From Lumbricus rubellus (lineage: Eukaryota > Annelida > Clitellata > Crassiclitellata > Lumbricidae): DNA of 64,000 nucleotides. Below the pieces are notes generated by a model. That model was not told the origin of the DNA. It ran no database searches and saw only the letters and a list, made by a program, of their open reading frames with translations. Of the stretch, positions 13,171 to 25,345 are shown in pieces. The stretch's first letter is position 1, and every line of letters begins with the position of its first letter. Location: contig OX243812.1 of the NCBI GenBank assembly GCA_945859605.1, positions 46,061,657-46,125,656 on the forward strand. Reading direction: 5' to 3'. The position numbers were made by a program, and so were the translations under genes.

Positions 13171-13668
13171 AAGTTAATTTTCATAATTTTGATCCATAAA
13201 ATTAATGGTATGGATCAGGCTATATAGGGCTTATAGGCCCTATATGTCTTCCTTTTGTCACTATTCTTCCACATCATCGGATTATTCAACACACACAAAT
13301 ATATATATATATATATATATGTGTTGAAAACTCTGCAAGGCATTATATGTCTGATACTCTTTCAATCAGTTTAGCAATGCTGTCAGCTGAACCTGTTCAT
13401 GCAAAATCGATCAACCTGGATGCTTGTAGCCTGTATATAGATAAGATTGACCCTAGGCATGACAGTCGAAAATGTGCACTCACGGTAATAAGAAGCATAT
13501 AAGCTATATATGTGTGTGTGTGTGTGTGTGACATTGTGTGTGTGTATGTTGAAAAATGATCCGATGATGTGGAAGAATGGTGACGAAAGGAAGACATAGA
13601 GCATAAATAACCTCATCCCTACCCCTACCATTAATTTTATGGATCAAATTACGAAAATTAACTTAACT
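13171..13668. repeat. Long inverted repeat, arms about 130 bp
   Basis: The left arm (about 13,171-13,302) and right arm (about 13,535-13,668) are reverse complements over AGTTAATTTTC..., ATCCATAAAATTAATGGTA, TGTCTTCCTTT and TTCCACATCATCGGAT. They enclose about 230 bp with TA and TG dinucleotide tracts. It resembles a foldback element or a MITE with decayed ends; I could not identify a target duplication. Confidence 0.75.
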
Positions 13669-13946
13669 TAAAATTAACTTAATTATATATAATTATATAG
13701 TCTGTTTCTTGCATCTTATCATCTTTAACATATAAAAATATGCATTCGGATAAAAAATGTCGCTATGGACATTGCTGCTATGCTGGATTAGAATTATCAT
13801 CAGTTTGGTCATTTCATTTATGATCAACCACAATGTTCAAAGAATCTTCTAATTAGAGGTGCAAAGTGGACTGCATTCAGATAATTGTTTGTGCATCTAA
13901 TGGATGGAAGATGGTACGTGCGATCAGTGGCAGGTGAAACCAAGCC

Positions 13947-13947
<1 letters not shown>

Positions 13948-14018
<71 letters not shown>
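13948..14018. repeat. (AAT)n microsatellite
   Basis: About 23 uninterrupted AAT units followed by an A-run. Confidence 0.97.
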
Positions 14019-14024
<6 letters not shown>

Positions 14025-14270
14025 TAATTATAGATAGTGCGGGTGGTGCAAGTGCATATCCAGAACAAGAGAGAGAGAGAGAGATGAACAATGATGGTGA
14101 ATTCGATCGCCGTCGTCGACTAGATTGGCTTGATAAAAGACGGCTTCCTCCTCATTGTCTATTCGCCCAGCAAGATTGCACTGCATGTCATGACTAGCTC
14201 TAGGAAAGCGGCCGCGTTCATTATATACGACGATCGAAATTTGCACCGAAATTGTTTCAGGACGAGAAAG

Positions 14271-14356
14271 AGGACGAAACAGAAGGACGAAACAGAAGGA
14301 CGAAACAGAAGGACGAAACAGAAGGACGAAACAGAAGGACGAAACAGAAGGACGAA
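14271..14356. repeat. 13-bp minisatellite (GACGAAACAGAAG)
   Basis: Six to seven near-perfect copies. The period is not a multiple of three, so the open frame across it is incidental. Confidence 0.95.
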
Positions 14357-15882
14357 GCCAATGACAATATGGAAATTTTCACGAAAATTGCAACTATCTC
14401 AGGCAGACGATGTTAGTTGCCGAGCACTGCACTAACGATAAGGAAGAGGAAAAGGAGAAGTAGGAGAGAGGAAAACAAAAGGGAGGAGGAAGATAAAGAG
14501 AAGAAAGAGGACCTGAAAGCAGATGCAATGAAGATGGAATCGATTAGAAGGAAGAAGGAGAAGAATGAATTGATCGTGTAACATAAAACCATTGGAGAAT
14601 GATGGAGAAAAAGGAGCTGAGAAGTAGGAACAATCGACATGACAGGAATTGATTATTTTGCAATTGTAAGAATTAGCGAAACATCGCCATTTCGGAAGGC
14701 AATTATGGCTACTTATTTTTGGGTGAATCGTGTACATTACAAGATTGTATGAATAAACGTATCATACGAATGTTGTGCACTTTGCATGATATATAGCTGT
14801 GCAGGTGAATCGATTAATTGGCTGACGTATACAAACAGTTAATGCTGGGAAAGCGAAACATTTTTTGTCGGGATTTATGTCCAGGAAGGTGTTTCACTGC
14901 AGATGAAAGTAGAATAGACAGTTTATGGCGAGGCAGGTAGTGAAAAACAGCCGAACAACAATTTAGAGATGGCTTTTTTCCGTTGTAGAAAGCGATAAAT
15001 CGAAGTCATAAATCCGATTCCTGTAAACATTGCATTCTCAGAAGAGATCCTCAGCCGAGAGAAACTTTTTTCGCAGGCGCTGAGTCTCGATGGATGGCAG
15101 TTGAAATGCCAAGGTCTGCTTGCAACAGACAAACGATTGGTGGATGTTGTTTGAAGTCAGAGCGATGGATAAGAGGAAGGGGGATGAAGGGATGGGGGAC
15201 ACGAGATTGAATGCTTAGCGGCGGTCGTAAATCTGCGTCCTGATTCGTCTTACTTTTGAGGTGAAAGGACTTTATGGAACTCCAAAATTAGCTGAAATTA
15301 AGAGTCGAAACGTTGACCTGTATAGAGTTGCGAATAGCAGATAAGTTATCTTCGCAGAGAGACGGTTCATAATTATTAAATCAATTTCCTGAATCATTGG
15401 CAGTTAATAAAAAGCATAATTCCCAGATGAAGAGATGAGAGTATTAAGAATTGTGCATGATCAGTCGACAGTCGGAAGATTTAGGATAGAGAGAGGGACG
15501 CTATGTATAAGCGCAGATGCAACGCTCAAACGAAGAAGATAAGCCTTCCAGCGAGTCGCAGGCATTTCCAATAGATTGGCATCGGATAATCTGAAAATTC
15601 TGAGGGAAGGGCGCTATCATTAGAGCTATGTAGCTAATTGCTGTTGGGGAGGCAGAGAGAGATGTACCCGTACAGACAGCGAGATAGAAAGAAACTGGCA
15701 GTGACAAAAGCAGGACAGTATGAACGGCAGATTTGTATAGTTGCACGAAAAAATTACTTTGAATATATCATTTAAAACAGCTGAGCAATCATTTGGATTG
15801 TTTAGAAAGTGAATCTTTTCTCTGGCACTTTTTTCCAAGTCTCAGTCTAACCCAGCCTAGTACCAATTCTGACCTTTTAACA
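14357..15882. other. No recognisable feature
   Basis: Purine-rich at 14,440-14,530, otherwise unremarkable. No frame looks coding. Confidence 0.4.
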
Positions 15883-16065
15883 CAGGGCATTTTAACGTGG
15901 TTGTACACAACATGTGCAGTTGTGGAAGCACTTCTGTACAGTTAAAACTAGCAAAAAAGGTCATTGTCTTCCGATTGAAAGTAATTTACTATGGAGGTTG
16001 AGAAAGGAAAGAAGGGGTTGTGCAGTTCTACAAATTCCTTAAAAACAGCCCCGTTTTAACCTTTT
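15883..16065 (+). repeat. Dispersed repeat, copy 1
   Basis: Shares GAAGCACTTCTGTACAG, then AAAAGGTC, GTCTTCCG and GTTGTGCAGTTCTA with 61,928-62,112 in the same order and orientation. The copies are diverged, with indels. No coding potential is evident and the repeat class is unknown. Confidence 0.75.
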
Positions 16066-16796
16066 CTAAGCACGCGAAGAATGCACATAAAACATGCTAA
16101 GTCTCTAACCTATCAGTGTCGTTTCGCACAATATATCACTAGCTCACTACTCAAGGTACCACGGTCTTGATGGACGTATACAACTATACATGTATGTATG
16201 TATATATATATATATATGTATGCACCATGAATGACTAACAGAATACTATATACTGCAATAATCAAATTAGTGTTGTGCTATTCCGTCTGCGAGTCGAGGG
16301 AATTACCATGTGTAAGAAATCCTGCACAATGTACATGCATATAATATTATGTGGCTTCTTGCCGTCGGACTGTAGCACTGAATGACATCGTTGTAAAGTC
16401 ACTTTCATTTAAGCCTAATAGAATGGCGACGTAGTGGAAATGACCTATGGGTCGAAATGCTGGAAGAACAAAGACGGCGACAAAGGAATAGGAGGAACAC
16501 AAGATAATATCCAAAATGAACTAATGGTAGGTCAAACACTGGCAAATGGACTTAGAGATAACTATTGGAAAAGGTTAGAGATTCTATTTATTTTTTGACA
16601 CTGCTGATGAAACTTTTTGAAATTTGTTATGCTCCGCCTATTTACAAAAACTGTCGCTCTGCTCTGGGTGTACAGGGGCAATGGGGCATTGTGTTATCCA
16701 CTCCCCCCGTACCGGTGGAATTATTCGTTTTCCCCGTGCGCGGGCTGTTCTATTATTCTATAGGAGCACCGTGCTTCACCTGCTGTTAGCGCTATA

Positions 16797-16940
16797 GTAG
16801 GGAATGGGCTCCCAGTGACTCTACGCCTTATGCCTACGAGGTTTACTCAGACGTGTTTTATTGCACCCTTAAAACCGACCTTTTCAGCCACGTTTGAAAC
16901 GGTAACGCTCCTGAATAGTAACTTTGAAGGGCGCGATGTA
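16797..16940 (+). pseudogene. 3' end of a non-LTR retrotransposon (RT tail), frameshifted
   Basis: The plus frame from 16,797 reads VGNGLPVTLRLMP and then, after a one-base frame change near 16,872, a tail of the LKTDLFS type seen at RT C-termini. The following DNA (CGCTCCTGAATAGT...AAGGGCGCGATGTAAA) resembles the tail after the copy at 382-540, so both are probably one family. It is 5'-truncated and dead. Confidence 0.5.
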
Positions 16941-16984
16941 AATCCCCGTGATAAAGGAATGCATACATATTATGTATGTACTAT

Positions 16985-17137
16985 ATAGTACACATGTATA
17001 ATAATTATGCATGCAATGCATAATGTATGAACCAGTTCATGAATACATATATGTACATGTATAATTGCATATACACATGTATAATAATTACATGTATGCA
17101 TGCAATGCATAATATATGAACCATGCAGTTCATGACG
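16985..17137. repeat. Tandem duplication rich in palindromic ATGCAT/ACATGT
   Basis: The block ACACATGTATAATAATTA...GCATGCAATGCATAAT...GAACC...GTTCATGA occurs twice, at about 16,991-17,042 and 17,083-17,135. The units contain several self-complementary words. Confidence 0.7.
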
Positions 17138-19149
17138 TATGCTATCGACGAAAGACATACATGTAGAGTCTACGAGCGCACGCATTGGATTTTTACATGA
17201 CATGTCTTTTATGATGTCGTTATTGCTAACGCTGCTTCTTGCAAACATTTTGGAGACGATGTCTGCTTTTGTCGCTAGAGATTATGGATCGAGAAGTGCG
17301 ACAGTCAGGAAAGGAAATCCAACTTCTGATTCAGTGATGTATCCTTCTCCAATATCGGATAGTATACGGAGGTTGCAGGAAGCAGAGTGGAACTCCTTCC
17401 CTGTTGCCAGCAGCTTATAGGCTACTCCCGACCTCAGATTGGCACAATGTCCAATTTCAGTCACCTCACTGTAGGCCTGTTCTGGTGCATTCCAGTTAGC
17501 CGCTATTTTCTTTTCATTGTGTTAAATTCGTTGTTCCATAATTATAGGCTACTCTGTAGGCTATAGTTCCATAATAACATCACAGACAACGATATGAAAT
17601 CGGACGCCCTTATTATGTCTCCCAATAATATTCACCGAAGGTTTCAGTGACCCATACCCAGAGAGAGACGCATGAACAGTTCCCCCAACCCCACCTCAGT
17701 AGTGGTTCGACCACGGCAATAGAAAGAGAATTGGAGACATTTTGACACCTTCGTCATCGTCAGAGTCTTATAGAATAATATCCTGGAAGCAGCGAAGCAA
17801 GGCGACGACGACAGCGATGATAAACCCTTCGGTCGAATGATCCAATCAGAGTGGGTGATGCTCAGTGGAGCAGACGCCAGAGGGACACCAGTCCACCGTC
17901 GCCGCCGCTGGTTCCCTGCTCAGCAGTCGATCCAACTCGGCGCCACTCGCAGTCGACATCATGCTGCGCTATTTCCAGCAATAACATCATTTTCGTCTTT
18001 CATTAACCGAGACCTCTGCGTTTAATATTTCAAAGGTTTGCTGACGCAGACGCAAAAGAATAAGCAAAGTCCGTGATTAGATCCGGTCTGTGATGTCTTA
18101 GGGGAGTAAACATTGGCGGATTGAAGCCAAGCCTTACTTAAACAAAGTCCGTCGTTTGCCTGAACGCACGCTACACGGGTCTCATTTGGTGCCAGCATAC
18201 ACGATAAGCCTTTTCATTTGGCGAGACCATTTACCGCATTTGGCAGAAGTTGGGGCGGGGGGGGGCACAGAGGCACTCCCTGGCGACAGTGGCTGGCCAT
18301 AAACGTCTCTACCAGCATTGATTCTGAGTTGCTTTTCGATGGGCAACTATGGACGCCTTTCAAAGTATACTCTGCCACATCGTACTACATTGATAAATCA
18401 TCAATCGTTTGACTGCAGATCGATTAATTACATTATGACATAATTAATATTCATGTTAAAATAATTCCATAGTTCTTGCATAAAAATGAAACGACGATGT
18501 AAATAAAATAATCTATTATATGTACAGTTAAACCATAATTTTCATAACTACGTGCAAGGTCTACAAGTTTATATTATTCGTAGGTCTAGACCTATATATA
18601 TCCGTGATAAACATAGCCATCATGTCAGATGGTTAACGAATATTCAGACATTTTGTCAATATTTATGCTAACGGAAGAGTTATCAATGTTTGACAATTGG
18701 AATTATGGGGGGAAATGGCATCTTTCAAATGTCTCTGTAATAGTCACATCACATTTTTTACATGAAGTCCGTCTGTATAACTCTCTGATTAAAGCTCTTA
18801 GTGACTCTTTCATTCGTGAATAGAAACACTGAAAAGTGCACATTATTCCAATACACAGCATTTCAAAATATATTGGCCTCTTCTTTTCCTTCAAGCTGGA
18901 ATTAATCCGTCTGGTGAGTGGTCAGCAAACAAAATATAATTATTGGCATAAATCGAGTAAAACCTGAAATGCTAGATCTGAAGACTGTAATAGGCCTATG
19001 TTTACTTCACATAACATTGTATCGTTTCAAATAAAAACAGATTAGCCGCATTTAATTATGTGTAATTAGGCCTATAATTATGTAGGCTAAAACTCTTCAT
19101 TTTTCAGAGATAAATAACGAAATTTTGGAAACATCGGCTTATTAAAGAG
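17138..19149. other. No recognisable feature
   Basis: Open frames up to 93 codons (17,139-17,420) lack recognisable motifs and are left uncalled. No RNA gene was seen. Confidence 0.4.
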
Positions 19150-19310
19150 GCATTTGGTCGTATAGCAGCACAAACAGAACGAAAGTTATATCACTCTTAG
19201 TGAGACCACCCACTGTTTTTGTTACTTTTTGTTGCGTTAAGTTTTTGAATAGTCAAAATATAGTGAGTGGCCTCACTAAAAGTGATATAACTTTTGTTCT
19301 GTTTGAAATA
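19150..19310. repeat. Dispersed repeat with internal inverted arms
   Basis: ACAGAAC(G)AAAGTTATATCACT near 19,170 is answered by AGTGATATAACTTTTGTTCTGT near 19,280, forming a hairpin with arms of about 40 bp. The right half (TTTTTGTTGCGTTA to TTTTGG) recurs at about 25,160-25,260. It is probably a MITE fragment of unknown family. Confidence 0.6.
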
Positions 19311-20045
19311 TTTTGGGGACATATGGCAATTATACGTAAATATGAATTATCGTTAAGTCTGCAAAATTGAATTATAAAATTCCTTCTCTAAACCAAAATA
19401 TAGACAAAAAACCTTAGCTAAAATTTACAGCTTTTTTACAGAAATTTTTATAGATGTGCATAAATACAATATCGTGTGATCGCCTACTCGCACTTTGATC
19501 CTTACAGTTTGTTTCATGTAATTTCTTCTCGTAAGGTCTATTATAATTTTCGAGTCAATCATAAATACAAAAACAGACAAGCGTTCAAACGACAGAAAAT
19601 GACAGTAATAAATTATTAAATTATTAAGAGGAGGAGTTGTGCTCACCTCGATTGAAAAGCTGTTGCCTGAAACTTTGGCTTCTATTGTCTTCGCTGTTCT
19701 GCATCAGTTGTCTGCTTTTCTTGAGACTGAAAAATGATTCAGGTTCCTCTTCGCGTTGTGCCGCCGCATCTTCGTTGAAATCAATCGTCATCACTCATCG
19801 TCCTGCAGCTGACCATCGATCTACATCAGTTGTCTACATCAGTTGGTGGCAAGAGAGCCAACTCCTCAGCTGACACACGAAGGACTGGAATAATGAACAC
19901 GGAATAGGAATGGCAGTGAAGGGATTTCGAATCTGAGACGGGATTGGAAGGCAGCCAACGAGTGCAGCAGCAGCACTGGACACGAAGTCGTCTCTTGGTG
20001 CCGCGCATCGACCCACGCACGCAGAGCGAACGATCTAATGGTGAA

Positions 20046-21235
20046 GGAAAGGAGGAAGGAAGGAAGGAAGGAAGGAAATAGAGAGGAGGAATGGAAAGAA
20101 TGGAGGAAGGAAGAGAATGGAGAAAGGAAGAGAATGGAGGAATGGAAAGAATGGAGGAATGGAAAGAATGGCGGAATGGAAAGAATGGAGGAATGGAAAG
20201 AATGGAGGAATGGAAAGAATGGAGGAATGGAAAGAATGGAGGAATGGAAAGAATGGAGGAAGGGAAAGAATGGAGGAATGGAAAGAATGGAGGAATGGAA
20301 AGAATGGAGGAATGGAAAAAATGGAGGAATGGAAAGAATGTAGGAATGGAACAAATGGAGGAATGGAAAGAATGGAGGAATGAAAAGAATGGAGGAATGG
20401 AAAGAATGGAGAAAGGAAGAGAATGGAGGAATGGAAAGAATGGAGGAATGGAAAGAATGGCGGAATGGAAAGAATGGAGGAATGGAAAGAATGGAGGAAT
20501 GGAAAGAATGGAGGAATGGAAAGAATGGAGGAATGGAAAGAATGGAGGAAGGGAAAGAATGGAGGAATGGAAAGAATGGAGGAATGGAAAGAATGGAAGA
20601 ATGGAAAAAAATGGAGGAATGGAAAGAATGTAGGAATGGAACAAATGGAGGAATGGAAAGAATGGAGGAATGAAAAGAATGGAGGAATGGAAAGAATGGA
20701 GGAATGGAAAGAATGGAGGAATGGAAAGAATGGAGGAATGGAAAGAATGGAGGAATGGAAAGAATGGAGGAATGGAAAGAATGGAGGAAGGGAAAGAATG
20801 GAGGAAGGAAAAAAATGGAGGAATGAAAAGAATGGAGGAATGGAAAGAATGGAGGAATGGAAAGAAGGGAGGAATGGAAAGAATGGAGGAATGGAAAGAA
20901 TGGAGGAATGGAAAGAATGGAGGAATGGAAAGAATGGAGGAATGGAAAGAATGGAGGAATGGAAAGAATGGAGGAATGGAAAGAATGGAGGAAGAGAAAG
21001 AATGGAGGAAGGAAAAAAATGGAGGAAAGAAAAAAATGGAGGAATGGAAAGAATGGAGGAATGGAAAGAATGGAGGAATGGAAAGAATGGAGGAATGGAA
21101 AGAATGGAGGAATGGAAAGAATGGAGGAATGGAAAGAATGGAGGAATGGAAAGAATGGAGGAAGGGAAAAAATGGAGGAAGAGCAGAGAATGGAGGAAGG
21201 AAGAAATAAAGGATGGGAAGGAATGGACCAAGGAA
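20046..21235. repeat. 17-bp minisatellite (AATGGAAAGAATGGAGG) with higher-order repeat
   Basis: About 65 copies of a purine-rich 17-mer. Variant units (AGAAAGGAAG, GGCGG, TAGGAATGGAACAAATGG) recur at a spacing of 289-290 bp, so blocks of 17 units have themselves been duplicated (markers at 20,121 and 20,410; 20,351 and 20,641). Because the period is not divisible by three and the unit lacks stops, long overlapping frames appear on both strands. These are not genes. Confidence 0.97.
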
Positions 21236-21248
21236 AGGAATGGAGGAA

Positions 21249-21404
21249 GTGTAGAAGTGAATGAATGAAGGAAGAGTGATGGAGAAAGTGAAGAAGTGAA
21301 TGAATGAAGGAAGAGTGATGGAGAAAGTGAAGAAGTGAATGAATGAAGGAAGAGTGATGGAGAAAGTGTAGAAGTGAATGAATGAAGGAAGAGTGATGGA
21401 GAAA
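21249..21404. repeat. 39-bp tandem repeat, four copies
   Basis: Unit of the form GTGAAGAAGTGAATGAATGA followed by AGGAAGAGTGATGGAGAAA; the copies begin near 21,249, 21,288, 21,327 and 21,366. Confidence 0.95.
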
Positions 21405-22079
21405 GTGAAGGGTATATGAGGCTCTTTAGAGATCTCATCTGTAGCCGACGCCACCGAAAAGTGAAGATCTGATTAAGCAAAGGGAGTCGTGTGGACGGCT
21501 ATGGCTGATGATGAAACCGGAGATAGAAACAAAAATACACCCACACATCGATAGCGCTACATAGAGATGGCCAGATGAAAGGATGGAGAATGATACATTG
21601 CGAGTGAATGAGAGATGAAGAGAAAGAGAGAGAAACACGGATATAAATAAGCAGACAGAGCGTAGGAGACACGACGGTGTCATGCAAGAGTAATGCTGGC
21701 AGAACGGAGATGAAGATAGAAAGAGAGAGATAGATAGAGGAGGATAGCAGAGATGATGAGGCTGGACGATAGATAGAAAATAACGATAGAGAAAACGACA
21801 GAGAGCATGGAGAGAAATGCGAGACAAGGCGAAAATGACGTGAGAAATGAAACGAGAAAGTGAGAGGATGCATGCATATGGAATTGTGGATGGAAAGAGA
21901 CAGTGGATGAACCGAAAGAATATTATGAGATAGGAATACGAAGAGAAGGAAGAATGAGGACAGAGGAGGAACAGTGTTATGAGAGGTAAAGTTGAGGACA
22001 CTTAGGAGAGACATTGACATGTAGAACGGAAAATAAAGCGGGTAGGGAAAAGATAGCAATATTGAGAGAGAGACATACA
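21405..22079. other. Purine-rich non-coding DNA
   Basis: AGAGA/GATAGA-rich, probably degenerate simple-sequence DNA joining two arrays. Open frames on the opposite strand are Ser/Leu-rich artefacts. Confidence 0.5.
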
Positions 22080-22281
22080 GACAAAGACATAGACAGGCTG
22101 ACAGACAAAGACAGAGAGAGACAGAGAGAGACAGAGAGAGACAGAGAGAGACAGAGAGAGAAGGGAAGAAAGTGAAAGAGCGATAGTGCGATAGACAGAC
22201 AGAGACAGATAGAGATGGAGAGAGAGAAAAAAGAAAGAGATATGCAGACAAACAGATAGACAAACAGACAGAGAAAAACAG

Positions 22282-22330
<49 letters not shown>

Positions 22331-22450
22331 CAGAGACAGAGACAGAGACAGAGACAGAGACAGAGACAGAGACAGAGACAGAGACAGAGACAGAGACAGA
22401 GACAGAGACAGAGACAGAGACAGAGACAGAGACAGAGACAGAGACAGATA
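22080..22450. repeat. (GACAGA)n hexanucleotide microsatellite
   Basis: An impure GACAGAGAGA section (22,080-22,160), an AGA-rich linker, then almost pure GACAGA units from about 22,308 to 22,446. Confidence 0.95.
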
Positions 22451-24059
22451 AAGAAAGAGAGACTGAGCTGTGCGTATACTATGGAAAGCGATGCAGTGCA
22501 AAAGAGCAGTCGGTGCTTTTGATCATGATGCGCATTGAAGGAGAAGCAGAATGATCTACTCGAGACTTAACGCGGACCGAATGAATGAAGGAAATCGAAC
22601 CCTGCACTGTACAACGCTGTTACAAGCTGGAAATGATTGGGGAAATACGCTCCAGTTTCTGCCGCCTATTACAATAGTTCTAATATCTGTAGGCCTACTC
22701 GGCAGGCACCGAAACATCCCACTAACTAGCACTAATTATAAGAGTTAGCCTACTACACGAAGAGCTACTAATGGTCTAGTAATTATCAGAGTAAACGTAC
22801 TTTATTTCTTAGGTCGAAATTCAGTTATGCATCGTGCAAGGTATCTTCTGACAAACCGTCGTCGTTTGACTTTACCAGGTATACCTGTAAAACGCAGGAA
22901 CGGAGCATTAGAGCCAATAATTATTTCTAGGAATATTAAGACAGTTTCTGACCACCGATGAATTGCCTAAGATGGTGAGACAAAGCGAAAGGCGAAGGGC
23001 GTGAAGTGTAGAATATCTCATTTTCTTCTTCGTGTATTGATTTTTATACACAGAGGTTTCTATCCCATAAAAGACCGGGCTGAGGGCTCAATCGCTGTCC
23101 TTCCACCACTTGGGTCGACCTCCACTGAAGGTTTCTCGAGAGACAGACGGGCGTCCGGCAGACAACCGCCGATGCGCATATTATTTTAATTTGCAAGTAA
23201 CAATGGCAGCATGTTAGGTTGTCATAGGGCCTACTAACAAAATATTATTGCTCTACTGCTTCAGTGCTGGTAAGATTGGTCTATGAATTTGATAAATAAT
23301 TCTACTTAAAATAATAACAATGTCTTTTTGAGTTTCCACATTGTGATGGTGGCATATTAAGATTTAGTCTTAACCAAATTACTTTAGCCTATTATTTCAG
23401 TGCTGATAAAAAAAGGTTGATTTAAGAATTCAATAAATAATTGTAATTATTAATTACAATAATAATTTATCTATTTATCAAGTTTACCAACTCAGTTCCC
23501 CTGCTGCTGGACTGTTGCAATGAATAATTGCAGGCGACAGTAAAATAATTAGGCCTATAATTATAGCCTACTTCGTTGCGCTGGAATAGGCTTATCTCTA
23601 TTGAGTAAGGCGATCGTAAATTGCTGACAAAGATACAATTAGCATAAATTGTTGCAAATGGTGCACAAACCAAGAAATAGCTACAAAACTACCAAAATCG
23701 TGTAGTCATGTGATTAGCACCTCTGATAAGTGTGCATTGCGAGAGACGCTATATAAATGTGTAGATGCAGTACAATGTAATACAATACAATACAATGCTG
23801 TAGCGATGTCGTTTCACTAAGTGCCCAAGGAACAAAAACATTTTGAAATTTGACAGAGGGAAATTTCAAAGACGAAACTGGAGGCAAGCCATTTAATTGT
23901 ACTAAATTTTCGTAGAACATATTAGCAGTTAAATTATAGCCTACTCGTAATAATACTGGTAGTATCATTTGTTACAATAGTAAATGATATTATTATAATA
24001 ATATTAGAGTAAATTTTATCATAGTAGGCTTCACGTAAATGCAATGATGTAATTAGCAG
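22451..24059. other. Mostly unannotated host DNA
   Basis: Near 23,744-23,800 GACGCTATATAAATG followed by TACAATACAATAC repeats resembles the simple-repeat 3' end of a CR1/L2-type element, without any coding remnant. Host palindrome TAGGCCTA variants occur near 22,690 and 23,551. Confidence 0.35.
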
Positions 24060-24062
24060 CTT

Positions 24063-24136
24063 AAAACGGCGCAGGACAAAACGGAGCCGACAAAACGGCG
24101 CGGGACAAAACGGCGCAGGACAAAACGGAGCAGACA
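24063..24136. repeat. 15-bp tandem repeat (ACAAAACGGCGCAGG), five copies
   Basis: Five imperfect AAAACGG(C/A)GC(A/G)GGAC units in tandem. Confidence 0.9.
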
Positions 24137-24205
24137 TGAAGAAAAATATTGTTTTAATAGTTTAATTTTTTAATTGGTAGAAGCACTAAAAATCCAATTT
24201 CCATT

Positions 24206-24550
24206 TAAATAGCAATTATTTTTCACCAATCCAGTTCCAATTTAAGTAATAACATTTTCATCAAACCACCTCCAATTTAAGTAAGACTATTTTCATCAAT
24301 CCAGCTTCCATTTAAGCAAAAATATTTTCATCAATCCAGCTTCCATTTAAGCAAAACTATTTTCACCAATCCAGTTCCAATTTAAGCAAGAATATTTTCA
24401 TCAATCCAGCTTCCATTTAAGCAAGAATATTTTCATCAATCCAACTCCAATTTAAGCAAAGGCTATTTTCATCAATACAGCTCCAATTTAAGCAAGACTA
24501 TTTTCTTTAATCGAGCTTATATTTAAGCAAGAATATTTCATCAATCCAGC
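24206..24550. repeat. 35-bp minisatellite, about ten copies
   Basis: The word TTTAAG recurs at 24,241, 24,276, 24,311, 24,346, 24,381, 24,416, 24,451, 24,487 and 24,522. Units have the form ATTTTCATCAATCCAGCTTC followed by CATTTAAGCAAAA, with point variation. Confidence 0.95.
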
Positions 24551-25159
24551 TGCTGGACGCCATTGTATCTGTAAATGTTGCCCGGATGATAAAAGATGAA
24601 CCGGAACCGGAAGCTTGTGGCAAGTGAGATTGGAGCAGCTGCAGTCTATGTCTTCCTCTGTCTGTGGAATGGCTGCCGACGGAAGTTGCGACTCTGGCCA
24701 CACCGAATGTTCGCCCGTAAATCGGCGTATTGTTTATATCAGAGCTTGTTTAGTTAATTTTTTGCGTAGAATATTATTGCGTGATGGCCGTTTTCATAGT
24801 AGGTCTATGGCCAAGAAAAAGTGACTGTAGAACAGTGTAGATAGCAAATAGTCTAAGCTATAGCATAGCCATATTTCCTATCATAAATTATACACAAATA
24901 TTCAAGTACACTCATTCATTTATTCAATCATTCATAACAAGAGAACCTCTACAAGAGAACTACTCAGAGGCGTTCCTGACTTCAGCATGGCCAGACATTT
25001 TGAATTTAATAACAAGGATACGCCTATACTTCAGTTAGAGTCCCAGGGAGCAGGCATAGCTCCTGGTGAATCCGCTACCGACCACTGGCCCAAAACGGAG
25101 GAGAAGGCGACATTGAACACTCGAGGGGAGAACTAAGCTTTCGCAGGAGCAATCTAATC
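24551..25159. other. No recognisable feature
   Basis: Short frames of about 70 codons occur on both strands near 24,500-24,820 and have no recognisable motif. Confidence 0.4.
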
Positions 25160-25345
25160 GCTGTTTCTTACCTTTTGTTACGTTATGTTTTGGATCGTCA
25201 TAAACAGTGGTAGACTCACTAAAAGTGATATAACTCTTTTTCTGTTTTAAGCGTTTTGGTCAAATTTGGCTGTTGTAGGCTATGAAACGTGATTTTAAAA
25301 ATCTATAGGGCCTACCTGTGGCCAAAATATTAGCAAAGAACCTCA
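25160..25345. repeat. Dispersed repeat related to 19,210-19,420
   Basis: Shares CTTTTTGTTACGTTA-like, CTCACTAAAAGTGATATAAC and CCAAAATATTAGC-like words with the copy at about 19,210-19,420, in the same order. Confidence 0.55.

Noticed and set aside
17139..17420. Host gene with signal-peptide-like N-terminus
   Set aside because: 93-codon frame has a hydrophobic start but no recognisable domain, splice context or conservation evidence visible here.
19826..21454. 542-codon and other long overlapping open frames on both strands
   Set aside because: They arise from a stop-free 17-bp repeat read in all registers; composition is purely repeat-driven.
24206..24550. CRISPR-like 35-bp repeat array
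   Set aside because: Contiguous diverged minisatellite without spacers.
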